Assembly: GCA_018970245.1 (NCBI GenBank)
Contig: JAGWWT010000013.1
Span: forward strand, 1 to 33,784
Reading direction: 5' to 3'
DNA from: Patescibacteria group bacterium
GTDB lineage: Bacteria > Patescibacteriota > Minisyncoccia > Phycocordibacterales > PALSA-1337
DNA length: 33,784 nucleotides
Of the stretch, positions 7,312 through 16,164 are shown piece after piece (positions within the stretch are counted from its first letter, which is position 1; every line of letters begins with the position of its first letter). Position numbers and translations under genes: made by a program. The notes beneath the pieces were generated by a model that was not told where the DNA came from, ran no database searches, and was given only the letters and a program-made list of their open reading frames with translations.

Positions 7312-7926
7312 CTATGCCGTCAAACGGTAGACTGAATCAACGCCTTTATTCTGGCGGATCATCCTTCCCTGCTTTTCCAAAGTCTCCAGATAATTCAGAG
7401 CCGTCGACTCTGCCACTTTCAAATGCATCTGCACCTCCGCCCTGCTCACCATTCCATGCGCTCTGGCCAAGGCCACTATCTGTTCCAGATGTTCCGCCGC
7501 GATCCTCGTCCGCGCCGCGAGCGCCTTTGGCCGTAAGACATCGCGCACATACTCCCGCTGCTCGCGCGAGTGCAGGTCGAAGGGTGGGTTTTGTAAAGCG
7601 GGTTCGGGTGCAGGTGGCGGGGTGGGTTCAGCAGCAGGTGATGGAGGTGTGGCGGGCGGTGGTGGAGGAGGAGTGACGTCGGGTGGAGGAGGGGTGGGTT
7701 CTTCAGGCGCAGCGGTTTGGCTGGAATCAGTCGGTGGCGGGGTCGACTCGGGGGTTGCGCTCGGCGTTGATAGCGGTGCTTCTACCGCAGGAGCATCGTC
7801 GGGAACAGGTTCGGACGATCGCACAGGTTCAGCTGATTGCGGCGGCTCGACAGACGGCAGCGCAACTGGCGGAGATGGGACAGGATCAGCTTCAGCGGCT
7901 TCCGGAGGCTTTTGATCTTCTTCCAT
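7312..7926 (-). CDS. Proline-rich protein with C-terminal winged helix
   Basis: The first 115 or so of 204 residues are a low-complexity Pro/Glu/Ala/Ser tract. The last 85 form a probable winged-helix domain: RAEVQMHLKVAESTALNYLETLEKQGRMIRQ is a helix-turn-helix followed by a recognition and wing region. It may be a DNA-binding protein with a disordered linker or interaction arm. The Pro-rich codons give strong G-rich runs on the plus strand, which creates spurious glycine-rich frames there. A TGCTAGAAT extended -10 ends 6 nt before the ATG. Confidence 0.8.
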   Translation of the reverse strand: MEEDQKPPEAAEADPVPSPPVALPSVEPPQSAEPVRSSEPVPDDAPAVEAPLSTPSATPESTPPPTDSSQTAAPEEPTPPPPDVTPPPPPPATPPSPAAEPTPPPAPEPALQNPPFDLHSREQREYVRDVLRPKALAARTRIAAEHLEQIVALARAHGMVSRAEVQMHLKVAESTALNYLETLEKQGRMIRQNKGVDSVYRLTA

Positions 7927-7932
7927 ACGATG

Positions 7933-7941
7933 ATTCTAGCA
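7933..7941 (-). promoter_or_regulatory. Extended -10 box 6 nt before the Pro-rich protein start
   Basis: TGCTAGAAT (TGn plus TAGAAT at 7933-7938), then CATCGT and ATG. Predicted leaderless. Confidence 0.65.
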
Positions 7942-8090
7942 TCCCAGACATTTTTCCCTGAATCTCCTGTGAATTTAGGTTGTTTTTCACTCAAATTCAC
8001 TAGAAATCGACCGAAATCCGTGATTCTGCAGCATGTTGATAACTTTGTAATAAATACCCTGTTGTGATAGTCTTATAAGTACGGGAATTG

Positions 8091-8148
8091 CCCCCGGACC
8101 AAACTGTGGCGTTTATCGTCGCTTTCCCGAAAGGGATAGGTCCGGGGG
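8091..8148. ncRNA. Candidate three-way-junction RNA, unassigned
   Basis: A perfect 10-bp helix CCCCCGGACC (8091-8100) and GGTCCGGGGG (8139-8148) encloses two small hairpins: GGCG...CGTC and CCC-GAAA-GGG with a GNRA loop. A TATAAG box (8074-8079) precedes it on the plus strand, and no strong T-run follows on either strand. It sits in the 234-bp gap between the Pro-rich and DUF3800 genes, which are otherwise non-coding. Strand and function are unknown; it lacks hammerhead core sequences. Confidence 0.4.
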
Positions 8149-8160
8149 TTTCCTATTGCC

Positions 8161-8787
8161 CTATCTAGGCCACACTTGGACGTAGATCTCCCTCGCTCCT
8201 ATGATATCCCGGAAGGCCTTGGCATCTTTCTTTTTCTTATTCAGACTGCGATTGACTGCCCCGGCGACCATATCTGCCAGTTGCAAGAGGTTGTTTGACT
8301 TGGAATCCTGCATCTTCACTTTCTTTATGCAAACTTTGTCTTTGGTATTGATCTTCTTTTTCAGATACGTCGCAAGCTGGTATTTGAACAGCTTCCGGCC
8401 GGATTCATCTATGACCACGATGGGCTTCGAGAGCTTCTCTTTGGCATTCTCGAACAGCAGGTTGCTGGCGTACTTATAGAAAGATTCTTTGTATTTGAAG
8501 CCTTCGCTATAGAGGGCGGCCTTGTTGATGACTATGCCGTAATAGAAGAAATTGTATGGTAAGACCGCGCGGAAGAAAGCTTCCCTGACTCGATCAGAAT
8601 TCTCCTTGAAATGAAATTCGAATCCTTCCGGCAGATCGAGCTCCGTGCGCAGAAGGCCGATCCTTTTGTCGCACGCCAAAGCATCGTCGTTCTCCTCGAA
8701 CGCGATAAGGGCGATGGTGAAGAACTTGCTCGCTCCGTCGGCGAGCTTGAGCCCGGGATCCCCCGATTCATCGATGAATACCAGCAT
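8161..8787 (-). CDS. DUF3800 domain protein
   Basis: The 208-residue protein starts MLVFIDESGDPG, the N-terminal signature of DUF3800 (acidic residues D6, E7, D10). It carries the C-terminal LQLADMVAGA motif (about residues 168-177) found in the same family. DUF3800 proteins are predicted to have an RNase H-like fold and are frequent in defence regions; the biochemical role is not settled. It is the outermost member of the defence island. TATAAT ends 7 nt before the ATG. Confidence 0.88.
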   Translation of the reverse strand: MLVFIDESGDPGLKLADGASKFFTIALIAFEENDDALACDKRIGLLRTELDLPEGFEFHFKENSDRVREAFFRAVLPYNFFYYGIVINKAALYSEGFKYKESFYKYASNLLFENAKEKLSKPIVVIDESGRKLFKYQLATYLKKKINTKDKVCIKKVKMQDSKSNNLLQLADMVAGAVNRSLNKKKKDAKAFRDIIGAREIYVQVWPR

Positions 8788-8794
8788 GCAGGAG

Positions 8795-8800
8795 ATTATA
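8795..8800 (-). promoter_or_regulatory. Consensus -10 box 7 nt before the DUF3800 start
   Basis: TATAAT then CTCCTGC and ATG; predicted leaderless. No -35 match is seen. Confidence 0.65.
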
Positions 8801-8826
8801 CTCCTTCATCTCCCCCTTCGCCGTCA

Positions 8827-9030
8827 TCATGATCCCGTCCAATCTTTGCCGCACTCCGCGCACCTATCATTGCCAGTATGTTCGAACACGTCAGTGAATG
8901 AATTCGGCTGGTACATTTTCCTATCTTCATCCCAATAAAATTCATCATCTATGAGAGTCTCCACGAATTTTCGCTCAGCGCCGCAATACTGGCACGCATG
9001 AACGGGAAATTTAGCAGATATTGTATTCAC
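8827..9030 (-). CDS. Small zinc-ribbon protein
   Basis: The 67-residue protein has two CxxC knuckles, CQYCG near residue 13 and CAECG near residue 57, consistent with one structural zinc. The start is GTG at 9030. A promoter with TTGACA and AAAGAT places the start 6 nt after the -10. Such proteins are often DNA- or protein-binding accessories; no specific role can be given. Confidence 0.7.
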   Translation of the reverse strand: MNTISAKFPVHACQYCGAERKFVETLIDDEFYWDEDRKMYQPNSFTDVFEHTGNDRCAECGKDWTGS

Positions 9031-9036
9031 ACCCTG

Positions 9037-9065
9037 ATCTTTGATCGGAAGTAGATATGTGTCAA
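9037..9065 (-). promoter_or_regulatory. Promoter of the zinc-ribbon gene
   Basis: TTGACA (9060-9065), 17-nt spacer, AAAGAT (9037-9042), then 6 nt to GTG. Confidence 0.5.
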
Positions 9066-9075
9066 TGATCCAGGA

Positions 9076-9915
9076 CTATTTCCTTATATTCTCATCCAGA
9101 GTATTACCCTTTTCATCCTTCCAAGCTGTCCAGCCATTTATAGGCCTGCCTGACACAGTGGCCGCGGCGGCAGTCGGACTTTTGAACACGATATCTTTGG
9201 TAAATTTATATGAAATTCCATCAGCCTCTTTCACTAAAGTCCCATCTTTTATGAACTTTTCTCTAGCCGCTTTTGACCAACCAAAGAATGCTTCGGTCTC
9301 CCTCACTCTCGCCAAAGAACCGCTGAGTACGTTGATGCTACCATCAGTCAACAATTGAGCCCTAGCGTCAGCTCCGTCGGATTTCAAAAAATATATTTTT
9401 CGATCTGACAAAGAATCCGTAACGCTCTCAAATACCGGATATCCTAAGACAGAGAGAACATACCTGGCCTTATCGAAATAGTCCTTAGTGGTTATCTCAT
9501 CAAATTCAGACAGATGTGGTCTCCTGGGTACTGTGCGGTTCTCTAGATCGAAGCGTGCGATCTTGATAGCCTCTTCGTTGGCTACGGATTCCAAATATTT
9601 GACCTTGGCCTTATCGAGGCTGCCAATGAATCCTACTGCGGTATTCCAAAATATCTTTTTCTCATCATGATCATGGGTCAGCAATCGGCTTAATAGGTTC
9701 TCAGTCTCGCCTATATAGAGTTTTTGAGCCGAGCCTTCTTCGATATCACCGAATAAGAAATAGAGAGCTGGACTATTGGCACCTTCCCTATCCTTGAGAT
9801 CTTTGAGATTGGCCCTGGGCACAATGAACACTTTTGCCGGCCAATTGGCCATTTCTACAATCTTGAAGCCAGTATTTTCCGTAGGCAAAATTGTGTGCAG
9901 GACCTGATTTTTCAT
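9076..9915 (-). CDS. GIY-YIG nuclease-family protein with DUF4357 domain
   Basis: The N-terminal third holds a GIY-YIG-like fold: ALYFLFGD (about residue 50) for the GIY strand and KLYIGETENLLSRLLTHD (about 65-82) for the YIG strand and following helix. The C-terminal segment FKSPTAAAATVSGRPINGW matches DUF4357, which commonly follows GIY-YIG in restriction-linked proteins. It is downstream of hsdR on the same strand but has its own TGATCTAAT box 6 nt before ATG. Probably a DNA-acting accessory of the restriction locus. Confidence 0.88.
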   Translation of the reverse strand: MKNQVLHTILPTENTGFKIVEMANWPAKVFIVPRANLKDLKDREGANSPALYFLFGDIEEGSAQKLYIGETENLLSRLLTHDHDEKKIFWNTAVGFIGSLDKAKVKYLESVANEEAIKIARFDLENRTVPRRPHLSEFDEITTKDYFDKARYVLSVLGYPVFESVTDSLSDRKIYFLKSDGADARAQLLTDGSINVLSGSLARVRETEAFFGWSKAAREKFIKDGTLVKEADGISYKFTKDIVFKSPTAAAATVSGRPINGWTAWKDEKGNTLDENIRK

Positions 9916-9921
9916 GGTCCT

Positions 9922-9930
9922 ATTAGATCA
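9922..9930 (-). promoter_or_regulatory. Extended -10 box 6 nt before the GIY-YIG start
   Basis: TGATCTAAT then AGGACC and ATG. The AGGA could instead act as a short ribosome binding site. Confidence 0.5.
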
Positions 9931-9953
9931 TGGCGGGATCCGGGATGCAATAT

Positions 9954-12900
9954 TTACTGCATCTCTCCTGCCATCAACTCCGCCTGTTTCAACACTGTAT
10001 CTGTTGCTATTTCCTGCGCATCCGGCGGGTATCCGTACTGATTGAGCAATCGCCGGACCATCACACGCATACGAGCTCGGGCAGACTCGCGGACGTTCCA
10101 ATCGATCGTTGCGTTTTCTCGAACACGACCAACCAAGACACGCGCAAGGTCTCGAAGTTTATTATTACCAAGAATCTTAGTCGCGCTTTCGTTTTGGGCC
10201 AAAGCATCATAGAAGGCAATTTCATCTTCACTCAAACCAAGATCTTTACCTTCCTTATCGGCAGTCTGTATGTCTTTGGCCAAGTTAATCAACTCTTCAA
10301 TCACTTGAGCGGCCGTCAGCAAATTGTTTTGGTATCGCTTGATAGAGGCCTGAAGCATTTCCGAAAACTTCCGAGCTTGTACTGTGTTTTTCTTTCCGCG
10401 GCCGCGGATCTCGTCATTCAGAATCCTCTTGAGCAGTTCCAGGGCAATATTTTTACGCTCCATGCCACGGATTTCTTCAAGAAAATCTTCAGAGAGAATA
10501 GATATATCCGGCTTCTTGATACCTGACGCATCAAAGATATCAACGATGCCCTGCGACACAACCGCTTTACCTACCAACTGACGAATAGTTGATTCAACAT
10601 CGACATCACGACTGCCGCCATCGCTCGCCAACTTGATCAGACGCGCCTTTACCGCCTGGAAGAAGGCTACTTCCTCACGAATAGCTACAGCATCTTTCGA
10701 CGGCATAGCCAGAGCGAACAGTTTGGACAAGGTGATAACTTCTTTGATGAATCTATCTTTGCGATTATCTTTTTCTGAAGTATCAGCCAGGAGAAACTCC
10801 TCAATATCAAGGATCATCTTCAGTTTCGTCTCTGGACTACCAAGAAGCAATATATTCTTTGAAAGATCTAACCACTTGGGACCATTGAGAATACCGTATA
10901 TGGTCTCCAACTTAGCCAACATCTGCGGCACGACGTCCTTGGTCTGGTCCTCAATGACGGCCCCTTTGCCACCATTTTCCGTGTAATTGACCAGTGCTTC
11001 CTTGAGATCAGAGGCTATACCGATATAGTCGACGATCAAGCCACCAGGTTTATCATTGTAGACACGGTTGACGCGAGCTATGGCTTGCATGAGATTGGCT
11101 CCGCTCATAGGCTTATCGACATACATGGTGTGGAGACATGGCACATCGAAGCCGGTCAGCCACATGTCTCGAACAATGACCAGCTTCAGAGGATCTTTTA
11201 CATCCTTGAAACGTTGAGCTAGTTCTTTGCGCTGCTCCTTGTTGGTATGATGCGGCTGATATTCCTCAGGATCAGATGAAGCGGCAGTCATAACCACCTT
11301 GAGAGCTCCCTCTTTCCTATTGTCACTGTGCCACTCCGGTCGTAGTCTGACTATTTCCTCATAGAGCAAAACTGCAATACGACGACTCATAGCCACGATC
11401 ATGGCCTTGCCACTGAATACCTGCTGACGAGCATCGAAATGTTCAACAATATCCTTAGCAACATCTTTTACACGAGCTTGATGACCAACGACCGCCTCGA
11501 GCTGAGCCCACTTCGCCTTGGCTTTATCGCTTACGGTCGTCTCTTCACTTTCAAAAATTTCATCAACTGCGTAGTCGAGATGAGCCTTCTCTTCTTCTTT
11601 GAAGTGTAGCTTGGCGAGACGGGATTCATAGAATATTTTGACCGTGGCATGATCGTTTACTGCCGCTTGAATGTCGTATATATCCACGTATTCACCAAAG
11701 ACGGTGCGAGTATTTGCATCATCTTTCTCTATTGGCGTACCAGTAAAGCCGATAAATGACGCGTTAGGCAAAGCATCGCGTACGTATTTAGCAAAGCCGT
11801 AGCTCAAGATGGCACCCTTATCAGTTTCTCTAAGTTTTGCATCAAATCCATACTGTGTCCGATGAGCTTCATCAGCCATGACCACGATATTGGAACGCTC
11901 GGTCAAGGCCGAATATTCGGTCTCGCCATTTTCCAGAGAGAATTTTTGAATGGTGGTAAATACCACTCCTCCGCCCTTGGTGGCAAGGAGTTTTTTCAGA
12001 TCGGCCCGACTGTCTGCCTGTACCGGCTCTTGGCGCAGGAGGTCCTTAGCACAGGCAAAAGTATCAAATAGTTGTTGATCAAGATCATTACGATCGGTGA
12101 GCACTACAATGGTGGGGTTATTGAGTCGTTGGATGATCTTGCCGGCATAGAAAACCATCGATAGAGACTTGCCCGATCCTTGGGTATGCCAGACGACACC
12201 GGCGCGATGATCGGCGCTAGTAGCTCGCAGGGTGGAATCGATGGCTTTTTCAACAGCAAAGTATTGGTGATACGCTGCAACCTTCTTCATGGTACGAATA
12301 TCTATAGATCCGTCATCCAGGGTCTTCTTCTCAGTTTCAAAGACGGTGTAATTGCGAATAAGGTCAAGAAGTGTATACGGACGCAGCATGCCAAGGACCA
12401 GGGTTTCTATTTGCGGTTGGCTATGTCGTGCATCACGCTTACCATCTATAGATTTCCAGGCCATGAATCGGTCGAAGCCACTGGTAATGGTCCCCGCGCG
12501 AGCATCGAGACCATCAGAAATGACCAGAATACCGTTATATGCAAAGAGGTCGGGTACAGCCTGCTGATAATTGTGTATTTGGGTAAAAGCCTTCTGCACG
12601 GTAGCGTTTTCATTCGTAGCATCCTTGAGTTCTATCACTACCAGCGGCAAACCGTTTATGAAAATGACCACATCAGGTATCTTGTTGCGCTCCAGACCCT
12701 TGATAAAAAATTGATTGGTAACCAGAATATCATTTTTGGTCGTATGTTCCCAATCGATTACTCGTACCGTACGTCCGCGCATGTGGCCACCTTCCAGCAC
12801 CTCCACCGGCACACCTTCCGTGAGCAACCTGTGCATCGCACGATTATTCTCGATCACATTATCCGTCGCTTGAGCCACGCTCATGAGCTGGCTCACCGCA

Positions 12901-13088
12901 TAATTCCGCACTTCCTCAGATAGATCAGGATTGAGCTTTTTCACTGCCTCCACCAATCTCCCCCTCAGCACCACCTCCGCCAAATCCGGCCGCTCCGGCT
13001 CCAACCCCTCCGGGCTCGCATAGCTAAAACCCACCTTTTGCAAGAGCTCGATAGTCAGCTGTTCAATTGAGGATTCGTTGAGGGGCAT
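9954..13088 (-). CDS. hsdR: Type I restriction enzyme, R (translocase/nuclease) subunit
   Basis: The 1044-residue protein has an N-terminal nuclease core with D139 and E153-x-K155 (VVIELK). A SF2 motor follows: Walker A HTQGSGKS (301-308), DEAH (406-409) and GFTGTP (447-452). Length is normal for HsdR. It would cut unmodified DNA after ATP-driven translocation in complex with HsdM and HsdS. The start is 4 nt after the stop of the coiled-coil gene, so translation is probably coupled. Confidence 0.97.
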   Translation of the reverse strand: MPLNESSIEQLTIELLQKVGFSYASPEGLEPERPDLAEVVLRGRLVEAVKKLNPDLSEEVRNYAVSQLMSVAQATDNVIENNRAMHRLLTEGVPVEVLEGGHMRGRTVRVIDWEHTTKNDILVTNQFFIKGLERNKIPDVVIFINGLPLVVIELKDATNENATVQKAFTQIHNYQQAVPDLFAYNGILVISDGLDARAGTITSGFDRFMAWKSIDGKRDARHSQPQIETLVLGMLRPYTLLDLIRNYTVFETEKKTLDDGSIDIRTMKKVAAYHQYFAVEKAIDSTLRATSADHRAGVVWHTQGSGKSLSMVFYAGKIIQRLNNPTIVVLTDRNDLDQQLFDTFACAKDLLRQEPVQADSRADLKKLLATKGGGVVFTTIQKFSLENGETEYSALTERSNIVVMADEAHRTQYGFDAKLRETDKGAILSYGFAKYVRDALPNASFIGFTGTPIEKDDANTRTVFGEYVDIYDIQAAVNDHATVKIFYESRLAKLHFKEEEKAHLDYAVDEIFESEETTVSDKAKAKWAQLEAVVGHQARVKDVAKDIVEHFDARQQVFSGKAMIVAMSRRIAVLLYEEIVRLRPEWHSDNRKEGALKVVMTAASSDPEEYQPHHTNKEQRKELAQRFKDVKDPLKLVIVRDMWLTGFDVPCLHTMYVDKPMSGANLMQAIARVNRVYNDKPGGLIVDYIGIASDLKEALVNYTENGGKGAVIEDQTKDVVPQMLAKLETIYGILNGPKWLDLSKNILLLGSPETKLKMILDIEEFLLADTSEKDNRKDRFIKEVITLSKLFALAMPSKDAVAIREEVAFFQAVKARLIKLASDGGSRDVDVESTIRQLVGKAVVSQGIVDIFDASGIKKPDISILSEDFLEEIRGMERKNIALELLKRILNDEIRGRGKKNTVQARKFSEMLQASIKRYQNNLLTAAQVIEELINLAKDIQTADKEGKDLGLSEDEIAFYDALAQNESATKILGNNKLRDLARVLVGRVRENATIDWNVRESARARMRVMVRRLLNQYGYPPDAQEIATDTVLKQAELMAGEMQ

Positions 13089-13091
13089 GAA

Positions 13092-14387
13092 TTATTTTAA
13101 TTTTGAGATGAGATCAGCAATATCCTTGGCGCCAAGCCCATCTGGAAAGAGGCTCTTAAGCTCCTTTATCTTCAACACAACCTTTCCCCATTTCTTTCTA
13201 TCCTTTTCCTCTTTCCTATCGTCTTTCAAAACCTCTGATGAATCATGTACCTCTGAATATAAGTCACCAATAACCTTTCTGAAGAACTCAGCGTTATCTG
13301 GACCAGCTTGATCCTTAATCTCAACAAGGAATTTCGAGTGGTTTCTTATAACAGCAGCCAGAACTGCTTTAAAGGCGTATTTCTCATTTAAGATACGCTC
13401 ATTACCATACTGTTTTATAGCTACTCCAATTATAAAGATGAGGGGAGAAGTAAGTAGGAATCTAAAGATAACTATGTTTACCTCCGGTACTTTAGTGAGA
13501 TCAGTAAAGTAGCCCGCAAAGAGGCTATAAAGCATATAAGCTAGAACTGCAATCGATACCAAGAGAATTACTAACCAAGTAATTGAACTCCAACGAAGCA
13601 TCCTTTCTCTTTTCTGAAATGCATATTCAAATCCGGTATCAGTAATAAGAGCCGTGATCTTTTTAACCTCATCCTTATCGAGTTTTGCTTCCTCGAGTAT
13701 CTTTTCTATCTCAAGACCAACTTGGTCTATCTCAGATTTATTCTTATTAATTTCATCGAGGAGTTCCTTTGACTGATCACGAAATGTTTTAATTTCAGCC
13801 AAAACCGTACCAGTCTGCTTCTGTAGGATTATTGAGTTATCAAGAATAGCTTGGAGGCCCGTATTTTTATCTGTGATTTTTGCGTTAATTGCAACAAATT
13901 GCTGATACGCTTCTTGTACCTGAGTAAGTTTTGTCTGAACATCAGAGAGAAGTTTATCAATATCGCCAAGCCTCTTTTGTGCAGAATCCTTAATCTTTTC
14001 AATGTCTCCCTTCAGAGCTGTGACTGTTGAGACAAGCGCTTCAACTTCGCCGCCCCTACCCTCTATTTTCCCCTTTGTATTTTCAATTTTTTGAAGAGCA
14101 TCCGCAATTTTATCCAGATCCAATTGAATTTTCTCAAGATTGCTTTTTATATCAGAGAGGTACTTTGCTGATTCATTCTTTATGTTTTCAATACTTGAAA
14201 AGCGCTCTCTGGCATCATCAGAGATTTTACTGACGTCAGTCTTTCTGTCTTCAAGAGCCTTAAACGCTTCATCATATCTAACCCTAATGGCACTAATCTT
14301 TTCAAGAAGATCTTTAGCTTTATTGTATTGCGTCTTGAGCTCACGCAGTTCATCTGGATTTATATTTTCGGTTTTATCGTCAGACAT
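13092..14387 (-). CDS. Membrane-anchored long coiled-coil protein inside the restriction operon
   Basis: The 431 residues are about 260 of heptad-like charged coiled coil (Leu/Ile/Lys/Glu rich, few Pro or Gly). Two transmembrane helices follow at about 268-293 (WLVILLVSIAVLAYMLY) and 306-325 (FRFLLTSPLIFIIGVAI), then a C-terminal cytosolic tail of about 105 residues. No nuclease or ATPase motif is visible and no family is recognised. It lies 4 nt from both neighbours, between hsdS and hsdR, so it is co-expressed with the restriction enzyme. Tethering or sensing at the membrane is only an inference. Confidence 0.88.
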   Translation of the reverse strand: MSDDKTENINPDELRELKTQYNKAKDLLEKISAIRVRYDEAFKALEDRKTDVSKISDDARERFSSIENIKNESAKYLSDIKSNLEKIQLDLDKIADALQKIENTKGKIEGRGGEVEALVSTVTALKGDIEKIKDSAQKRLGDIDKLLSDVQTKLTQVQEAYQQFVAINAKITDKNTGLQAILDNSIILQKQTGTVLAEIKTFRDQSKELLDEINKNKSEIDQVGLEIEKILEEAKLDKDEVKKITALITDTGFEYAFQKRERMLRWSSITWLVILLVSIAVLAYMLYSLFAGYFTDLTKVPEVNIVIFRFLLTSPLIFIIGVAIKQYGNERILNEKYAFKAVLAAVIRNHSKFLVEIKDQAGPDNAEFFRKVIGDLYSEVHDSSEVLKDDRKEEKDRKKWGKVVLKIKELKSLFPDGLGAKDIADLISKLK

Positions 14388-14391
14388 TGCA

Positions 14392-15549
14392 TTAGTGAGA
14401 AAAAATGTTGTTTAACAGCTCATCTCTCAATCTCGACAAATTGGAAATATCCTTATTGTTGCTCCAAATCCTATAGACCATCGGCTGTACAACACTACTA
14501 TATTTTTTAGCAATTTCAACTAGCGGAATAATATACTCTTTGATTTCAAAATCTGGCCAATGACCTTTGTATTCTATGAATTCAATCTGACCCTTTGTCA
14601 TGAAATAGATAAAGAATTCGTCATATCCATTCTTGCCCTTGAATGGGATGACATTCTGAATCGCACAAAACGGATAATTTATGAGCCATAGGTTACATGT
14701 ATGATTCGTAAAAACAATCACTGGGGCTTCGGCCGTAGCAATCATGTCTGGATCTCGCTTTGTGTATCCATAAATACTAGTGGTCCCCTGATCTATGATC
14801 GGCGTCTTTCCATCTGAGTCCAAATCATCTTTATCACATCGATAAGTAATTGTTAGACGTTCAATGACGTCCATGACAGTTCCAACCCTCCACCCCTCGG
14901 GAATCTTGCCCAATTCGGAATCGACCATGACGCCGGTGGCGCCGGGGAAACGGAAATCGACGAACCATTCCTTGAAGATGGTCTCCGCCATGCGCTCGAG
15001 CGTGGTATTTTCAGCGCGCAAGAGCTCGATCTTGTCGTCAAGGGAGCCCAGGAGCGCGGCGATGGAGCGTTGGTCGTCTTTTGATTCTGGGATTGAAACA
15101 ATCAAATTTTTCAGGTCAGATACCGTAACATGTCCAAGACCCGTAGTCTGTCGTTGTTTTGCTCTATGTACAAAAACTGATTTTTGAGATTTGAGCAGAT
15201 AAAAGAAAAACTTTTTGTCGACGAGATTAGCGTCTGGCAAAACTTTGAAAATATGTTGATTGAGCCAACCTTCAGGCAAATCAAACCAGTAAATATCGAT
15301 CGATGTCTCAGGGCTGCCAGACCAAGAAAAAAGCATGTCTCCTTTATTCAAAAAATACTTTTTATCAAATGAATCTTTTGTAAAAGCTGTCTGACTGCCG
15401 ATCCCATTTTTCAATTCGTTAATTTTTATTACCGGTACCCCCTTTCTGTCATCAGAAAAGTTAATGTCTCTGAAAGCAAGCCCATTGATCCAATCTGCAA
15501 GAGAGTATACAGGGTAAGGTTGCCATTTTTTTGATGAGAGGAGGTTCAT
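14392..15549 (-). CDS. hsdS: Type I restriction enzyme, S (specificity) subunit
   Basis: The 385-residue protein has two target-recognition halves separated by the conserved helical region IAALLGSLDDKIELLRAEN...ETIFKEWFVDF (about residues 160-200), characteristic of HsdS. The central part has a higher GC content than its flanks (around 14880-15070). That fits recombination of variable recognition domains around a conserved spacer. The start codon overlaps the rloB stop by 4 nt. Confidence 0.95.
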   Translation of the reverse strand: MNLLSSKKWQPYPVYSLADWINGLAFRDINFSDDRKGVPVIKINELKNGIGSQTAFTKDSFDKKYFLNKGDMLFSWSGSPETSIDIYWFDLPEGWLNQHIFKVLPDANLVDKKFFFYLLKSQKSVFVHRAKQRQTTGLGHVTVSDLKNLIVSIPESKDDQRSIAALLGSLDDKIELLRAENTTLERMAETIFKEWFVDFRFPGATGVMVDSELGKIPEGWRVGTVMDVIERLTITYRCDKDDLDSDGKTPIIDQGTTSIYGYTKRDPDMIATAEAPVIVFTNHTCNLWLINYPFCAIQNVIPFKGKNGYDEFFIYFMTKGQIEFIEYKGHWPDFEIKEYIIPLVEIAKKYSSVVQPMVYRIWSNNKDISNLSRLRDELLNNIFSH

Positions 15550-16160
15550 TGCTTTGTCTCCGACTTAAATGACCTCAATCTTTCGACAAGCTTGTGCACG
15601 TGGGTAGATGGATCTCTTTTTGAGTGAGAGGTCGTACCGGCTTTATCGTGCTGTTCGTGTAATCTCTTTGCATTTCGAATGGCAGAGGCTTCCTTGTCCT
15701 TGATCAATTCATAAATATCAGAAGTGCTCTTATCATACTTCCTCCCGAGGAGTTTGGACAATTTCGGTTCAAATTTATCCCTGCCGATTGAGGTGTTCAG
15801 GAATTCAAAATGCAAAATAAACCACAACTCAAAACATTCATTTGAGTATGCTGGCTGAACGCCATTCGCAAGCGCTAATTCGATAGATTTGTTGAAGTCA
15901 TCATGATCATCACGATCGAAGACTACCCACCACTCTGTCTCCAAGTCTTTGTCTGTTTCAGCGTTCTTCCTGTCGATTACCCACTCAACCAAAGACAGGG
16001 TGTGGTCACCTCGACCGTCAACCTTGATCTCAATCGTGGTCAGTTTCAGTTCATCCTTGATGGAATTGAAATAGTTTGGCTCCGTCTTTTTCCCTTCAGT
16101 ATAAATGCGAATAACCCTTTTGGGTTTGCGCGTATTCTCTTTTCGAGCAAACCGTGACAT
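15546..16160 (-). CDS. rloB: RloB-family TOPRIM-like protein (AbiLii-like)
   Basis: The 204-residue protein has YTEGKKTEPNYF (20-31) with the acidic first motif, DRDDHDDF (82-89) as the DxD motif, and NECFELWFILHF (107-118). This set defines RloB, a TOPRIM-like family first named as a restriction-linked ORF. The paired upstream gene encodes an RloA ATPase. AbiL of lactococci uses the same two families, so an abortive phage-response role is likely but inferred. It overlaps hsdS by 4 nt. Confidence 0.9.
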   Translation of the reverse strand: MSRFARKENTRKPKRVIRIYTEGKKTEPNYFNSIKDELKLTTIEIKVDGRGDHTLSLVEWVIDRKNAETDKDLETEWWVVFDRDDHDDFNKSIELALANGVQPAYSNECFELWFILHFEFLNTSIGRDKFEPKLSKLLGRKYDKSTSDIYELIKDKEASAIRNAKRLHEQHDKAGTTSHSKRDPSTHVHKLVERLRSFKSETKQ

Positions 16161-16164
16161 CGCT

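Noticed and set aside
7314-7915. Glycine-rich and serine-rich frames on the plus strand
   Set aside because: They are the complement of proline codons in the Pro-rich minus-strand gene.
8034-8042. A DnaA-box-like sequence TGTTGATAA near an AT-rich stretch
   Set aside because: It is a single imperfect match; no cluster, no dnaA or dnaN nearby, so no origin is claimed.
8091-8148. Hammerhead ribozyme interpretation of the three-way junction
   Set aside because: The conserved CTGATGA core and the paired GAAA position are missing on both strands.
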